From NCBI GenBank assembly GCA_032158295.1, contig CM063250.1:6125001-6189000 (forward strand): 64,000 nucleotides of DNA. The letters are read 5' to 3'. How positions within the stretch are numbered: position 1 is the stretch's first letter; each line of letters opens with the position of its first letter. Of the stretch, positions 36,571 through 45,966 are shown piece after piece. The DNA is from Pycnopodia helianthoides (lineage: Eukaryota; Echinodermata; Asteroidea; Forcipulatida; Asteriidae). The notes below the pieces were generated by a model. That model made no database searches. It was not told the origin of the DNA and was given only the letters and a program-made list of their open reading frames with translations. The translations under genes were made by a program, and so were the position numbers.

Positions 36571-36959
36571 AGGCAGTGTATACTTTTCGTAGTTGTCAAA
36601 GACCAGTATTCTCACTTTGGTGTATCCCGCCCTATGCATAAACTAACAAACCCATGAAAGTTTGTTGTCAATTGGTCATCGAAGGTCCAAGAAAAAGAAA
36701 AGAAAAACACACTCTTGTAGCATGGAATTGTGTGCTATCAGATGCCTGAGAAAGGCTACAATGTATATGCCTGAAGCCTTTCTCAGATCCAATGTTTGGG
36801 TGAAAATTTCCTCTTTCTCGAAAACCACACTACATGTACTTCAGTAGGGGGTCGTTTCTAATTATGTTTTATAATATCAACAGCTCTCAAGTGCCCTTTA
36901 CCAAGTCAGTTTTTATGGTCATTAACTTGTGAAGTAATTACCAAAAGTAAACACTGCCT
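36571..36959 (+). mobile_element. TTAA MITE, family B, full copy B4
   Basis: 389 bp between TTAA at 36567-36570 and 36960-36963, with ends AGGCAGTGTATACTTTTCG and the inverse. It has the GCCTGAGAAAGGCT/AGCCTTTCTCAGA central hairpin, unlike B3 and B5. Confidence 0.9.
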
Positions 36960-36963
36960 TTAA

Positions 36964-38376
36964 ATCAAATAAAAGAAATGCATATTTGTTTTCCAACATA
37001 CACTGTTCCCCTCTGTATATAAAGTTAAGTGTTCTAAAATTGTAAATATAGTAAATTTTTTAATATTGATAATGTACATTCTAATACATTTAAATATCAA
37101 TAGCCGAAGTTTTGTTTCGATTTTTAAAAGTTAGTACGTGTACGATCATATGTATTTATTGTACGAAACGCTTATTTTAAAGAGTATGTGCATTCTAGGT
37201 GAAAGGTGAAGCTTTATATAATTGTCAAGTTAAGTTAGTTTACATTTGCACTCTGTCTCATTCCAATGTTCCATTTGTTGGGTCTAACTACGAAACTGTC
37301 AGAAACATTAAATTTTTCTTTGTTTTGCCTTTTTTCGCTCTCTCTATCTCTCTCTTGTTTTTATTATTCTGAAGTAGCCGTTAGGCGTTATGGTGAATGT
37401 GTAATAGTTAAGAAATATCCACAATTCATAAATCGAAGACGGTTGTGAAACTCTGGATTTTGCTTCAGCTCTAGCTCTGAAATGATTTCGTATTTTGATT
37501 TATCTGTTGAAGAAAATAATGTTAAAAGGTAGATGAATTCCTAGCAGAGCTGAAACCACACAGCTTCAAAATCATCGTTAGCGTTACCGTTAGAGCCCAA
37601 AGTTGTGTCCTTAAACTGGCTGTGAAACCAAACCGGCCTTAAATAGCGTCTTAATTACCGATTAAAACATGAATGCAAAATGGCGGTTGATTTGGTATCT
37701 CTTCCGTGATAGCACGTGTCTTCAGAAAGTATGTGCATCTTCTAATAACGGACTGGTGCCCTGCCGTTCCCATCATACTTGCATTGTGAATCGCATTCTG
37801 TTTTGTTTTTGAACAGCTAATTATTATTTTTCGGCAGAGTGTCCTTCGGTACATCTTGTCAACATTTTTAAGATATCAATTTCAAACTACAGATTTCCAA
37901 CATAAGGCCAGAGTTAATGGCTTTTTTATCGACTAAATTCAAAAGTGAGTGATTTGCAGTTGTCTGTTGTTTCTTGTTTGGGTTTTTTTCGGGGTTGGTA
38001 TTTAACCTCTGGCTGGAAGCATATATGCTTTTACGTTATTGGTGCCTTCTTTGTCAAGTATTGATGGCAATATTGATTTAGAACAAGTCTGGTACAGTGT
38101 ACGTTTTTTGAAACAATATAACTCAACTTAAGTTGAATTAACTAGATGTTTTTTTATTATTTAGGAGGTACAATGTACTTATAATTTAATATGATCAGAA
38201 GTATATAATAGACAAAAAAATTAGTATTTACCCAATTCCAACTGAATGATTGTTGTAGGTTTTTCACGGTGTTGAAAATGTCCAATAAAATAAAATTAAG
38301 TGACAAATGAAAAATACAAAATTATCCTATAATCCAATCATTATGTCGTTGTGTTTCCGTGGGTCGACATGTTACT
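36964..38376. other. intergenic, nothing recognised
   Basis: AT-rich. No protein-like frame or clear repeat. TTTTATTTTATTGG near 38286-38299 could be the poly(A) signal of the minus-strand receptor gene. Confidence 0.4.
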
Positions 38377-38520
38377 GAGATCCCGGGTGCCTGGAGGCCT
38401 GATCCATTTCGGTGTCTGGCTGACCCGGAAACTGTTTAAAAATTTGATTTTAGCTCGGATTCATTTTGACATATTCCGGGTCACTGACCCAGAAAAGGTC
38501 CAGGCCACCTGGAACCCTGA
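38377..38520 (+). repeat. dispersed repeat S, copy 2
   Basis: Shares ordered landmarks with positions 1-140 (CCTGATCCATTTCGG, GGCTGACCCGGAAACT, ACATATTCCGGGTCACTGACCCA). It leads directly into the tandem array. Confidence 0.55.
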
Positions 38521-38740
38521 ACCAACCGGGTAAATCCTGACCCAACCGGGTAAATCCTGACCCAACCGGGTAAATCCTGACCCAACCGGGTAAATCCTGA
38601 CCCAACCGGGTAAATCCTGACCCAACCGGGTAAATCCTGACCCAACCGGGTAAATCCTGACCCAACCGGGTAAATCCTGACCCAACCGGGTAAATCCTGA
38701 CCCAACCGGGTAAATCCTGACCCAACCGGGTAAATCCTGG
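38521..38740 (+). repeat. 20-bp tandem array, 11 units
   Basis: Eleven consecutive copies of the unit CCCAACCGGGTAAATCCTGA, identical except at the two edges. Because 20 is not a multiple of 3 and the unit has no stop on the minus strand, three overlapping minus-strand frames stay open. These frames are a by-product, not genes. The array sits in the presumed 3' flank of the receptor gene. Confidence 0.95.
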
Positions 38741-38882
38741 CCAGGTAGTTTTCAGAGTGTAACCCTTTATGCTACCCAACGTTTTTATAGTGGTATGAAT
38801 TCAGGTATATGTGATGAATGATTTTAACATCATTTCAGAGATACAAACAAAATGTTTGAGTGGGATTATGACGGCAGTAGAG

Positions 38883-40091
38883 TTAGGACGACAGTGGAAG
38901 AAGATTCACACGTCTGGAGCTGCTTACAGATTCCACGGACTTTGTGTTACTCGCCGGGGATGTTGAGGTCATTCTCTGCATTGAAAACCCCAGATTATGA
39001 CGCGGTTGCGACGCGGTGCCAACGCCCCGTCTTGTCTTTAGATACCACCGCCTTCGGGCGGACGTGCGACCCGTGAATGCATCGCGAAACGCCTGCCGGT
39101 ACAGCGAGCTGGTCGCGTTGTAAATGTACGGGTTCAGGGTGGAGTTGAGGTACAGCATAGTCTGAGCAACGTGCACGAACACCTCAAAGTTCGCCATCTC
39201 TCCGTAGAGGTCCACTATACCAACGTAGAGGCAGAGTAATTGAAACGGTGCAACGCATGTGAAGAAGGCTACCCCATTGGCGATCAGCATGATAGAAACT
39301 TGGTTCCGTACCCGGGTGTTCTTCGACATGACTTCTTTAGAGAGTGAGGTATCACGTGATCGTTGTCTCAGTTTGAGGATGATTTGCGTGTAGGCGAATC
39401 CGTTGAAGAGAAAAGTGCAGAAGAACGGTATGGTTTGAAAAAAGTTTGAAAAGTTATCAAGCCATACGTTTCCAGGAATGCCAGAGCACACTCCAATGAC
39501 ATCTGGAAATTTCGAAAAGTTTCCGTCTTCAGGCCATATAATACAATAATAGTATAGGTTGTAGTGGGCAGGTATCATTGCAGCTGAAAGAATCATTCCT
39601 AAAGACCAGGCACCAGTGATGAGTTTCTTTGTACGGGAGATCGAGTGTAACAAGATGTGTTTCAGTGGGTAACACACGCCGTAGTACTTCTCCATAGAGA
39701 CGAGTGTTATGATGAAGATGGACACCCAGTTAGAGACATGTTGCAGAAAGTACACGAGTGAGCAGCCAGGAAGTCCCATGTACTTCTGGTCACCCGGAAC
39801 CGGACTTATAAAGTATTGGAGGAGTCGGTTCCCAACGGTCAGAAGGAGAAACGAGATATCGGCTACGGCGAGATTCGTCAGGTACATGTTGGTGACGGTT
39901 CGCATGGAACGAACTCTCGTCACCACGAAGAGAAACGCGAGATTACCGAGGAGCCCTGTCACGAGGAGGAGTGGCATGACAACTACCCTCATCGCAAGGG
40001 TGGTTTTGTTGTAAAGTAAATAAGAAGCTCCAGAAAGATCTTGAGAATAGTTCAGAGTGTTACTCGCATCACAAGCTGGTTTATTCTCCAT
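38883..40091 (-). CDS. class A (rhodopsin-like) G-protein-coupled receptor, probable neuropeptide receptor
   Basis: Single-exon frame. An in-frame ATG at 40206-40208 would add 39 residues, but the ATG at 40089-40091 has a far better context (GCCATGG) and places a normal N-terminus before TM1; this gives 402 residues. Seen: N-glycosylation sites NYS (14) and NKT (28); TM1 with GN (50); LAVAD in TM2 (Asp78); Cys110 at the top of TM3; EKY (134-136) in place of DRY; a Cys in the second extracellular loop; TM6 with TCVAP in place of CWxP; NPYIY in TM7; a Ser/Arg-rich tail. The RTVTNMYLTNLAVAD block is typical of peptide receptors such as the TRH, neuromedin U and ghrelin receptor group, so a peptide ligand at the plasma membrane is inferred. 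The exact ligand is unknown. Confidence 0.9.
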   Translation of the reverse strand: MENKPACDASNTLNYSQDLSGASYLLYNKTTLAMRVVVMPLLLVTGLLGNLAFLFVVTRVRSMRTVTNMYLTNLAVADISFLLLTVGNRLLQYFISPVPGDQKYMGLPGCSLVYFLQHVSNWVSIFIITLVSMEKYYGVCYPLKHILLHSISRTKKLITGAWSLGMILSAAMIPAHYNLYYYCIIWPEDGNFSKFPDVIGVCSGIPGNVWLDNFSNFFQTIPFFCTFLFNGFAYTQIILKLRQRSRDTSLSKEVMSKNTRVRNQVSIMLIANGVAFFTCVAPFQLLCLYVGIVDLYGEMANFEVFVHVAQTMLYLNSTLNPYIYNATSSLYRQAFRDAFTGRTSARRRWYLKTRRGVGTASQPRHNLGFSMQRMTSTSPASNTKSVESVSSSRRVNLLPLSS

Positions 40092-40208
40092 GGCGCGTCC
40101 CAACCAAGTGCTTTGTTGAATGAGTGCTGTCGAGATCTCTGGGAATACTTTCATATACGCAGTGAAATGCGGGTTTGGACACAATGCTACCACACGTCTG
40201 TTATTCAT

Positions 40209-41914
40209 TAACGCATTATTAAAAGTGAGTTTAAGAATGTATCACATCCAGCTTTCGTCCCAGTGGAGCCTACAAATGCCAAGGACGAGCCATTCTGCCA
40301 GTTCACTATAATTATGACTAAACCTTGTTGAATCAAGGACCGTTCGGGTTTCATTCCAGTTTTACCATGCACAAAAACAACCTTTTTTGCACTGTGGCAA
40401 TAGGGCGAAGTGATTGTAGTAATGATTAACTGTAAGAGTTGACCGAAGAATCCCTTGCTGAGCCTCAAACTAAAAGAACTACACAAGCAACAATGTTTGC
40501 ACAGGGAACGGCAGAAAGCGAACAGGGACGGAATGTCAACTCAACAATTAATTAATTTGTTTTGCAATCGTTTGATAAAATACAATGCGTTTGGCTAAAA
40601 CTACTCGGGCAAAGTGGATGGACGTTTATCGATAACGAAAAAAAATTGTTATAGAAAATGTATCATAAGCCATTATCGCTGGGCTTTTTCAAGTAGTCTT
40701 ATAGAAAAGAACAGTGAGAGGGTTAACTCATGTCAACAGGTCTTGCACCAAGGTAAAAAAAAAAATTGTCATTATCTGGCAAACAGTAAGGTTTCCAATG
40801 GAGGTGCATGAATGTAACAGCAACTTGGTTTTTACCGTACACCAATTATTGACAAGAACAAGTTTCCCTATAGCCTGAACATCTGACGTCATACTTCGAG
40901 ACTCTTGAATATTACGCCAGACACCTGCCTGACCGGATGTTGCCAGATGTACCTTTGACCTTGCATTCGTTTCATGCGGAGATTCGAAATAAATTAATAA
41001 TTGGTTTTTTTTTTTGTCCTTTGGCTTTTTCTGGTACGCAACCTTTTTTTGATCATCACCATTTACCTTAATATCCATTTTGTCTGCTTGCATTCATGAC
41101 TCCATGGATGTGCAGTCGCTCTTAATATTACCCCTTCTACCTTAGTTTCACTCAACTATAGAAGTAGTGCTTGTAAGCATTCCGTTATTGCTAAGATCTT
41201 TTAATGTACAGTAACTTGAGCGAAGTACATTACATCTAACGATAGAGCAATCACTAATCGTCTACGCTGACCCTTGATCGTCACTGCTAAGACGCTCGTA
41301 CATGTAATAAATTGCTTTTATTAAGTCACAAATAAAAGTTGTCTTCTTGTACAGTGCCGCGAATAGCGAAGCAACCTACCGCGAGTAGTTCGGGGCGCAA
41401 AACATCAAAAAGGCAACTTCAACTTCGATTCGATTTCCACATTAAATCGAAATTATTGTCGATAAAGTTTCTCAGAGTGAAACAGAAATTTTACTCCACT
41501 AAGACGCACAGCTGACTGGGAAAGTTTTTTATCCGACATTTAGATGAAAAGCATCTTTTAAAACTGAAATGTCTTTACTCAGTCGATCGTGTATTTACCG
41601 CGCGGCGTTCGAACATTATTCAGATCCTTGATAATATCAATAAAATAACAACAAAATGCATTTATATGGTGCCTTATGTTAAAATAATCCAAAGTGCATC
41701 ACAATACAAACCTAGGCCATAAAATACTTTAACATTTAACAAGTTTAATATTACTTATACTTGATATTGTGTAAAGGAAACAAAATTGACCCCGCCCCTA
41801 CTTCGAATGCGGTGGAGACTTGCGCACAGTCTTGTCTCTTGATCTGATTACGACAGTATCATTTTATTAATCAAAATCCTATCGTAAATACTAAATGCCT
41901 TGGAGGTTATGAGC
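40209..41914. other. intergenic between two minus-strand genes
   Basis: No gene is supported. At about 41645-41700 an AATGCATTTATATGGTGCC segment resembles the retroposon tail also seen at 36010. Frames at 40208-40486 and 40728-41093 look like chance. Confidence 0.45.
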
Positions 41915-42175
41915 TAATAGACCGATCCATTAAGCCCCACCCCTTTAGCATATTGACCAATCACAGCATTGGCTGCCTCACCACTGAACACGTGTGCAGC
42001 ACATGTGCGTCTCTCCAATGCCACACTCGCGACATGAACGTGCGCGCTTTAAGTACGCGCGCACGCATGTTTACTTTTCTAATGGGATTTTAGCGTGTCG
42101 GACTTTCGGTGGCGTATAGCCATGGTTGTGATTGGTCAACACGTAAGGGGCGGAGCTTAATGGATCGGTCTATTA
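41915..42175. mobile_element. MITE, family J
   Basis: 261 bp with perfect inverted ends TAATAGACCGATCCATTAAG. The interior is CpG- and purine-pyrimidine-rich (GCGCGC runs). The AATAGACC start is shared with family H. Confidence 0.85.
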
Positions 42176-42248
42176 CATTATCATAATGACATAATTATGA
42201 CATTGACATTGACATCAAAATTAAATTGTATTGTTTAGAACCTCTTGC

Positions 42249-42385
42249 ATTGACCGCCATCGTTGATGAAACTTAACGCGTGAAAGGCTATAATCATTGG
42301 CTGAGAGTGGTGCGCAGTGCGTGTGCGCAGTGCGTACATGATGCGTGCACGTTTCCATTGTTTTTCATCAAAGATGGTGGTCAAT
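42249..42385. mobile_element. small inverted-repeat element, family T
   Basis: 137 bp with inverted ends TTGACCGCCATCGTTGATGA and TTGACCACCATCTTTGATGA. The middle has two copies of GTGCGCAGTGCGT. It touches the next element. Confidence 0.75.
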
Positions 42386-42669
42386 CATAGAGTAATATAG
42401 AAGAACTAGATGGCGCACTAGCCAAGTTACGCGACTCGTCGCGTGGGTGGTGCGGCCATGTTTTAAGTACCACTACCATTACTTTACTGTACGCAAAACA
42501 ACAACATGAACACCGAGCGCGTGATGCATGCATTTTCCATACGCACATCGTATACTTCGTACTCAATTTTGCCCTCTAAAAAATGGCGCTCGTGTCTCCT
42601 TGCGGTCCCGGCGCGTTTGTGCACGCAGTATTGCCAGTGCGCCCTCTAGTTCTTATATATAACTCTATG
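42386..42669. mobile_element. inverted-repeat element, family U
   Basis: 284 bp whose ends pair over about 33 bp (CATAGAGT, then ATATA, then AAGAACTAGA, then GGCGCAC) with four mismatches. The right end includes a CGCCCTCTAGT box at 42640. Confidence 0.75.
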
Positions 42670-42674
42670 TGGTC

Positions 42675-42901
42675 AATAGACCCTTCCCATGAAATATGCA
42701 AATTGAACATCGCGCGTGCGCACTCTCCCTACTGGTTGGCAAAATGAGTGAACATCGCGCCTTTTTGCATGGGACTGATGGTGGCGTGACGCACACGCGT
42801 TTGTGCGTCTGCCTTGTGTACAACTCTATGGCGTTTGCCAACCAGCAGCGTCTGTACGCATGCGTGAATGTAATTAACATATTTCATGGGAAGGGTCTAT
42901 T
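42675..42901. mobile_element. MITE, family H, copy H1
   Basis: 227 bp with inverted ends AATAGACCCTTCCCATGAAA. Internal sequence includes CTACTGGTTGGC and an inverse GCCAACCAG. A second copy, split by a hAT-like element, is at 55654-57378. Confidence 0.85.
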
Positions 42902-42990
42902 CGTCAATAGGCCCGCTAGAGAACGTTTTGACGTCAAATGACGTCAGCCATTCTGTTGAGGCTCGCTAATGAGGCATCCAGATACATGGT

Positions 42991-43265
42991 CTAGGTTTTA
43001 AGATAGTGACGAAGTTTCCATTCTGCGGCCTCCGTAGAGTAGATACCGAGATGCGTTGTCTCCTGTTCTGGTGAGTAATCGACGTACTCTGTCGTATTTT
43101 TACCCAACCCAACTTGAATGACGGCAGATGTGGCTTCATACCGATAGTAGAGCCAGAATTGGCGGCCGTGTGCAGAACCGGGAACGACCTTCGATACCAC
43201 TTCCGTGTAGACACTTGGCTCTCCAGGTAACAGTTTATCAATAGATAGTTTGCGTTTCGTGAATT
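42991..43265 (-). CDS. secreted FAMeT-domain-like protein, exon 4 (last)
   Basis: The acceptor TTTTTCTTCCGGTAG lies just upstream on the minus strand; the exon opens with AA, completing the Glu codon begun by the G at 44307. It encodes EFTKRKLSIDKLLPGEPS onward to HYLKT and stops with TAG at 42991-42993. The segment FWLYYRYEATSAVIQVGLG, then a Tyr-Val-Asp stretch, HLGIYST and EWKL follow the pattern of the Methyltransf_FA (farnesoic acid O-methyltransferase-like) domain: an aromatic strand, I-x-V-G-x-G, an acidic loop, then a G-x-S/Y-T and W-K/R motif. Family membership is from memory of the pattern. Despite the name, such domains in secreted animal proteins are not proven enzymes. Confidence 0.75.
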
Positions 43266-44306
43266 CTACCGGAAGAAAAAGCATTTTGATAATGGTTCAT
43301 AATGTTTGGATATAAGATTCTTCCCAACTATTGTGCGGTTGTCGAGTTCCTTTTTTGCCCGAGCCCGAGTCCCGTATGTTTTTCTGTAAAGTCACTTGTG
43401 ATAATCGTAACCGTCGATACTCCCAACAAGCGTGTGAAACATTTTCTGCAATTTCGGCCATTTCTTGTCATTTCTGTCAGACTATAGTGACCAGATCTGC
43501 CCGATTTTTCCCTTTTGATAAGCCAAAACATATAATTAAGGACACGGGATTGATCGTCAGTGTGTAATGAATAAATTAAGAACACTTGTAAAATCTTGCC
43601 CAAAAAAAGAGCACAATATATATGAGAAAAAAATTACCGACTTATTCGAAAACCATACTTACGTGTCAACGTGTCATATTGAGTGTCGCTCTGTCAAGGA
43701 CAAGACTACGACCAATCATGGAGGTAGAAACAATCAATGGACCAATCAAAGTAAACCAACCAAAAAGCGGACACGACCAGCCAGCTATAATGCATAGCCT
43801 GCCGTTTCAAGTCAGGGAATGCGCGTAGTTGACTGCATCGTCGCTGTTCGCTAATTACTATTCGGAAGGTTAATTAATTCAGAAGATGGCAGACTTAAAC
43901 AAGACTACCGATACCCTGTGCGGTTCAAACAAACAGGGTCCTTGTTGATATGCAACGGAAACTTTGTTGTTTTTGTTGTTTTTGTTTTACGTTATTTACC
44001 ATTTACATCGACGGTTACTCAAATTGCGTGTGGTCCCCGTTTTTTTTTTTTTTTTTTTTTTGCCGGTCTAGAGCTGAGTCACGCCAAGTCCCAGGGTCGA
44101 CTCTGAGACCGCCGGACGGCCCGAGTCACGGATGCTCCCTGACCGAGTCCGGTTCCGATTCAAAAAAGGGGGAGTCCAACTGATGCGTCTCGAGTCCCGA
44201 CTGACCTCGAGTCCTAAACCGGCCTTGACTTTTACAGCACTGCTTCTAACTCCAACTGGTACCCAAAATACCAATTTAATTAGTGTTAAGGTCATTTGTG
44301 CCTTAC
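43266..44306 (-). other. intron 3 of the FAMeT-like gene
   Basis: A phase-1 intron of 1041 bp, with donor GTAAGG at 44306-44301 and acceptor CGGTAG. It contains a minus-strand poly(A)-tailed retroposon (44040-44245). Frames between 43302 and 43830 are not conserved-looking. Confidence 0.7.
44040..44245 (-). mobile_element. poly(A)-tailed retroposon rich in GAGTC/GACTC motifs
   Basis: Read on the minus strand, about 180 bp of degenerate GACTCGRG-type repeats (GGACTCGAGG, CGGGACTCGAGA, GGACTCGGTC, GTGACTCGGG) end in about 22 A. The poly(A) shows that it moved by retrotransposition. It has no coding capacity. Confidence 0.6.
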
Positions 44307-44486
44307 CTATCATGTAGGGCAGAACTTTACTCCCAGTCAATGATTCTTTCGTAGCCAGATAAATACGAAGAGTTAAGCCCGTGGTGTTAATGACCGTGGC
44401 GTCAATGTAGACCAGAAGGGCAGATTCGAATGGATCGAACGGGTACACTATCGCCCCACCACCAGATGAATTGTAGCTAAACAATT
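44307..44486 (-). CDS. secreted FAMeT-domain-like protein, exon 3
   Basis: A 180-bp exon after the acceptor TTCTTAATCCCAG and before the donor G-GTAAGGC; both ends are phase 1, so the exon is symmetric. It encodes LFSYNSSGGGAIVYPFDPFE through SKVLPYMI. It carries potential N-glycosylation sites (NSS, NTT) and a beta-strand-rich, hydrophobic-alternating pattern, as expected of an extracellular domain. Confidence 0.75.
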
Positions 44487-44712
44487 CTGGGATTAAGAAA
44501 AGGCATTGATAACAAATAAGAATTATCAATAGTATTCAAAATTCAAAAGTATTCAAAATATGCAACAACATCTGCCATAGTGAATGAAAGCTCCAGACGA
44601 ATTGTAACGGGGAAGTAAACGCATTTACTCCTTTCGTCCATAAATCCGTATGATTTATGTTCCCCGGCCTCCATCGATCTATAATTTGCATAATTATGTT
44701 CGAAACCGTTAA

Positions 44713-45090
44713 AGGGACACGTTGCCTTGGATTGGGCGATTTGGGCTATAAAAAACTTTTGTTATTAAATGAAAATGATTGGAAAGATTTTTTTAACGGT
44801 GAATATAATAATCCACACAAATCGCCTCGGAATTGTGTGGTTTCCTTTTTCTTCGTGAACTAACACTGTCCGTCATTTTATAGAACAAAATGTTTGACAC
44901 CACAAAATGACGGACCGTGTTATAGTCATTGATCTCCATATCAGTGGTTACAGTTAACGAAACCATACAATTTCGACGTAAATATTTGTGCGGATCATTA
45001 TATTATATTTTTTTAACATTCTTCATAACCATATTCATTTTGTAACAAGCGCTTTTTATAGCCCAAATCGCGCCGAGGCAACGTGTTCCT
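44713..45090. mobile_element. TTAA MITE, family C (fold-back)
   Basis: 378 bp with long inverted ends starting AGGGACACGTTGCCTTGG and continuing through GGGCTATAAAAA. The middle has a second hairpin, TCCGTCATTTT/AAAATGACGGA. TTAA at 44709-44712 on the left; the right site is TTAG (45091-45094), shared with the next element. Confidence 0.85.
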
Positions 45091-45094
45091 TTAG

Positions 45095-45468
45095 AGGAAC
45101 ATTACAGAATTGGTAAGAAAAAAACCTTTTGATCACAGATTTACACAAAACTTACACGGTCTAATGATGATGATAGTAGAAAACATCCCTTGAAATATTT
45201 CTGCCTGAAATGCCATATTTGATGAGAAATGAATAAACTAATTTTCCGATTGGAGTTTTATCGCTCAGAGAGCGTTTTATTCATTTGTTGAATTAATATG
45301 ATTTAATGAAAATGTGTAATCGGTTTTTCACTATTTTCTCGTGACCCAGACGGCCGATCGATCTCAAACTTCTACAGGTTTGTCAGTTTATGTATATGGT
45401 GGATTACATAAAGTGCTTACACTGCCAGCAACTGTTTTGTTAGCAAAAACCAATTCTGTAATGTTCCT
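45095..45468 (+). mobile_element. TTAA MITE, family A, copy A4
   Basis: Complete family A element with a short deletion near the left end. It abuts family C through a single TTAG (mutated TTAA); the right TTAA is at 45469-45472. Confidence 0.9.
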
Positions 45469-45556
45469 TTAATGTTCAAAGATGGTGTTTAGTGTCTCTG
45501 GCCCGCGTATCTATTCCAACAGTAGATGGCGCTAAATACATGGGTCATATCAGTTG

Positions 45557-45660
45557 AGGGTGCACCACACTAAATAAACTCCCTAAATGCTAAATATTCA
45601 AAAATACTAAAAAAATATTTTAAGTCTCACAGCCTCTTGAAAACTAATCAAATATAAAAA
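45557..45660 (+). repeat. dispersed repeat W, copy 1
   Basis: GGGTGCACC, AAATGCTAAATAT, CAAAATACTA and AGTCTCACA blocks occur in the same order at 48452-48565. The limits are uncertain. Confidence 0.6.
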
Positions 45661-45927
45661 ATTTCCAGATATCTGTAGAGAAATGGAGAAGGCAAAGACA
45701 AAAGGTTATTAGTCTTCTTTTCTCCACAGATGTCCTCCTTTTTAGTCTGCCTTATTTACTACTTTTTCTGTCTGTTCCTGCCTTCGATTCTGTCCTTTGT
45801 GTTTCCAAACTCATTGTGGTCAAACCAACCCCTTCCCTCCAACACCCCCCCCTTTGTCTCATTATTCATTGTTTATCCCTTGCTTTTTCTGTGTGTTTTC
45901 TGCTTCTCTCTCCCCCTCCCCCCCCTC

Positions 45928-45930
<3 letters not shown>

Positions 45931-45964
<34 letters not shown>
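45931..45964 (+). repeat. (CT)n microsatellite
   Basis: About 17 CT dinucleotides after a C-rich pyrimidine tract. Overlapping Leu/Ser-rich frames are artefacts of it. Confidence 0.95.

Positions 45965-45966
<2 letters not shown>

Noticed and set aside
38521..38740. CRISPR-like repeat array
   Set aside because: Units are contiguous with no spacers, and the surrounding DNA is from an animal.
38450..38779. Minus-strand frames with a repeated GQDLPGWVRIYPVGSGFTRL peptide
   Set aside because: All three frames are open only because the 20-bp unit lacks stops; this is a satellite artefact.
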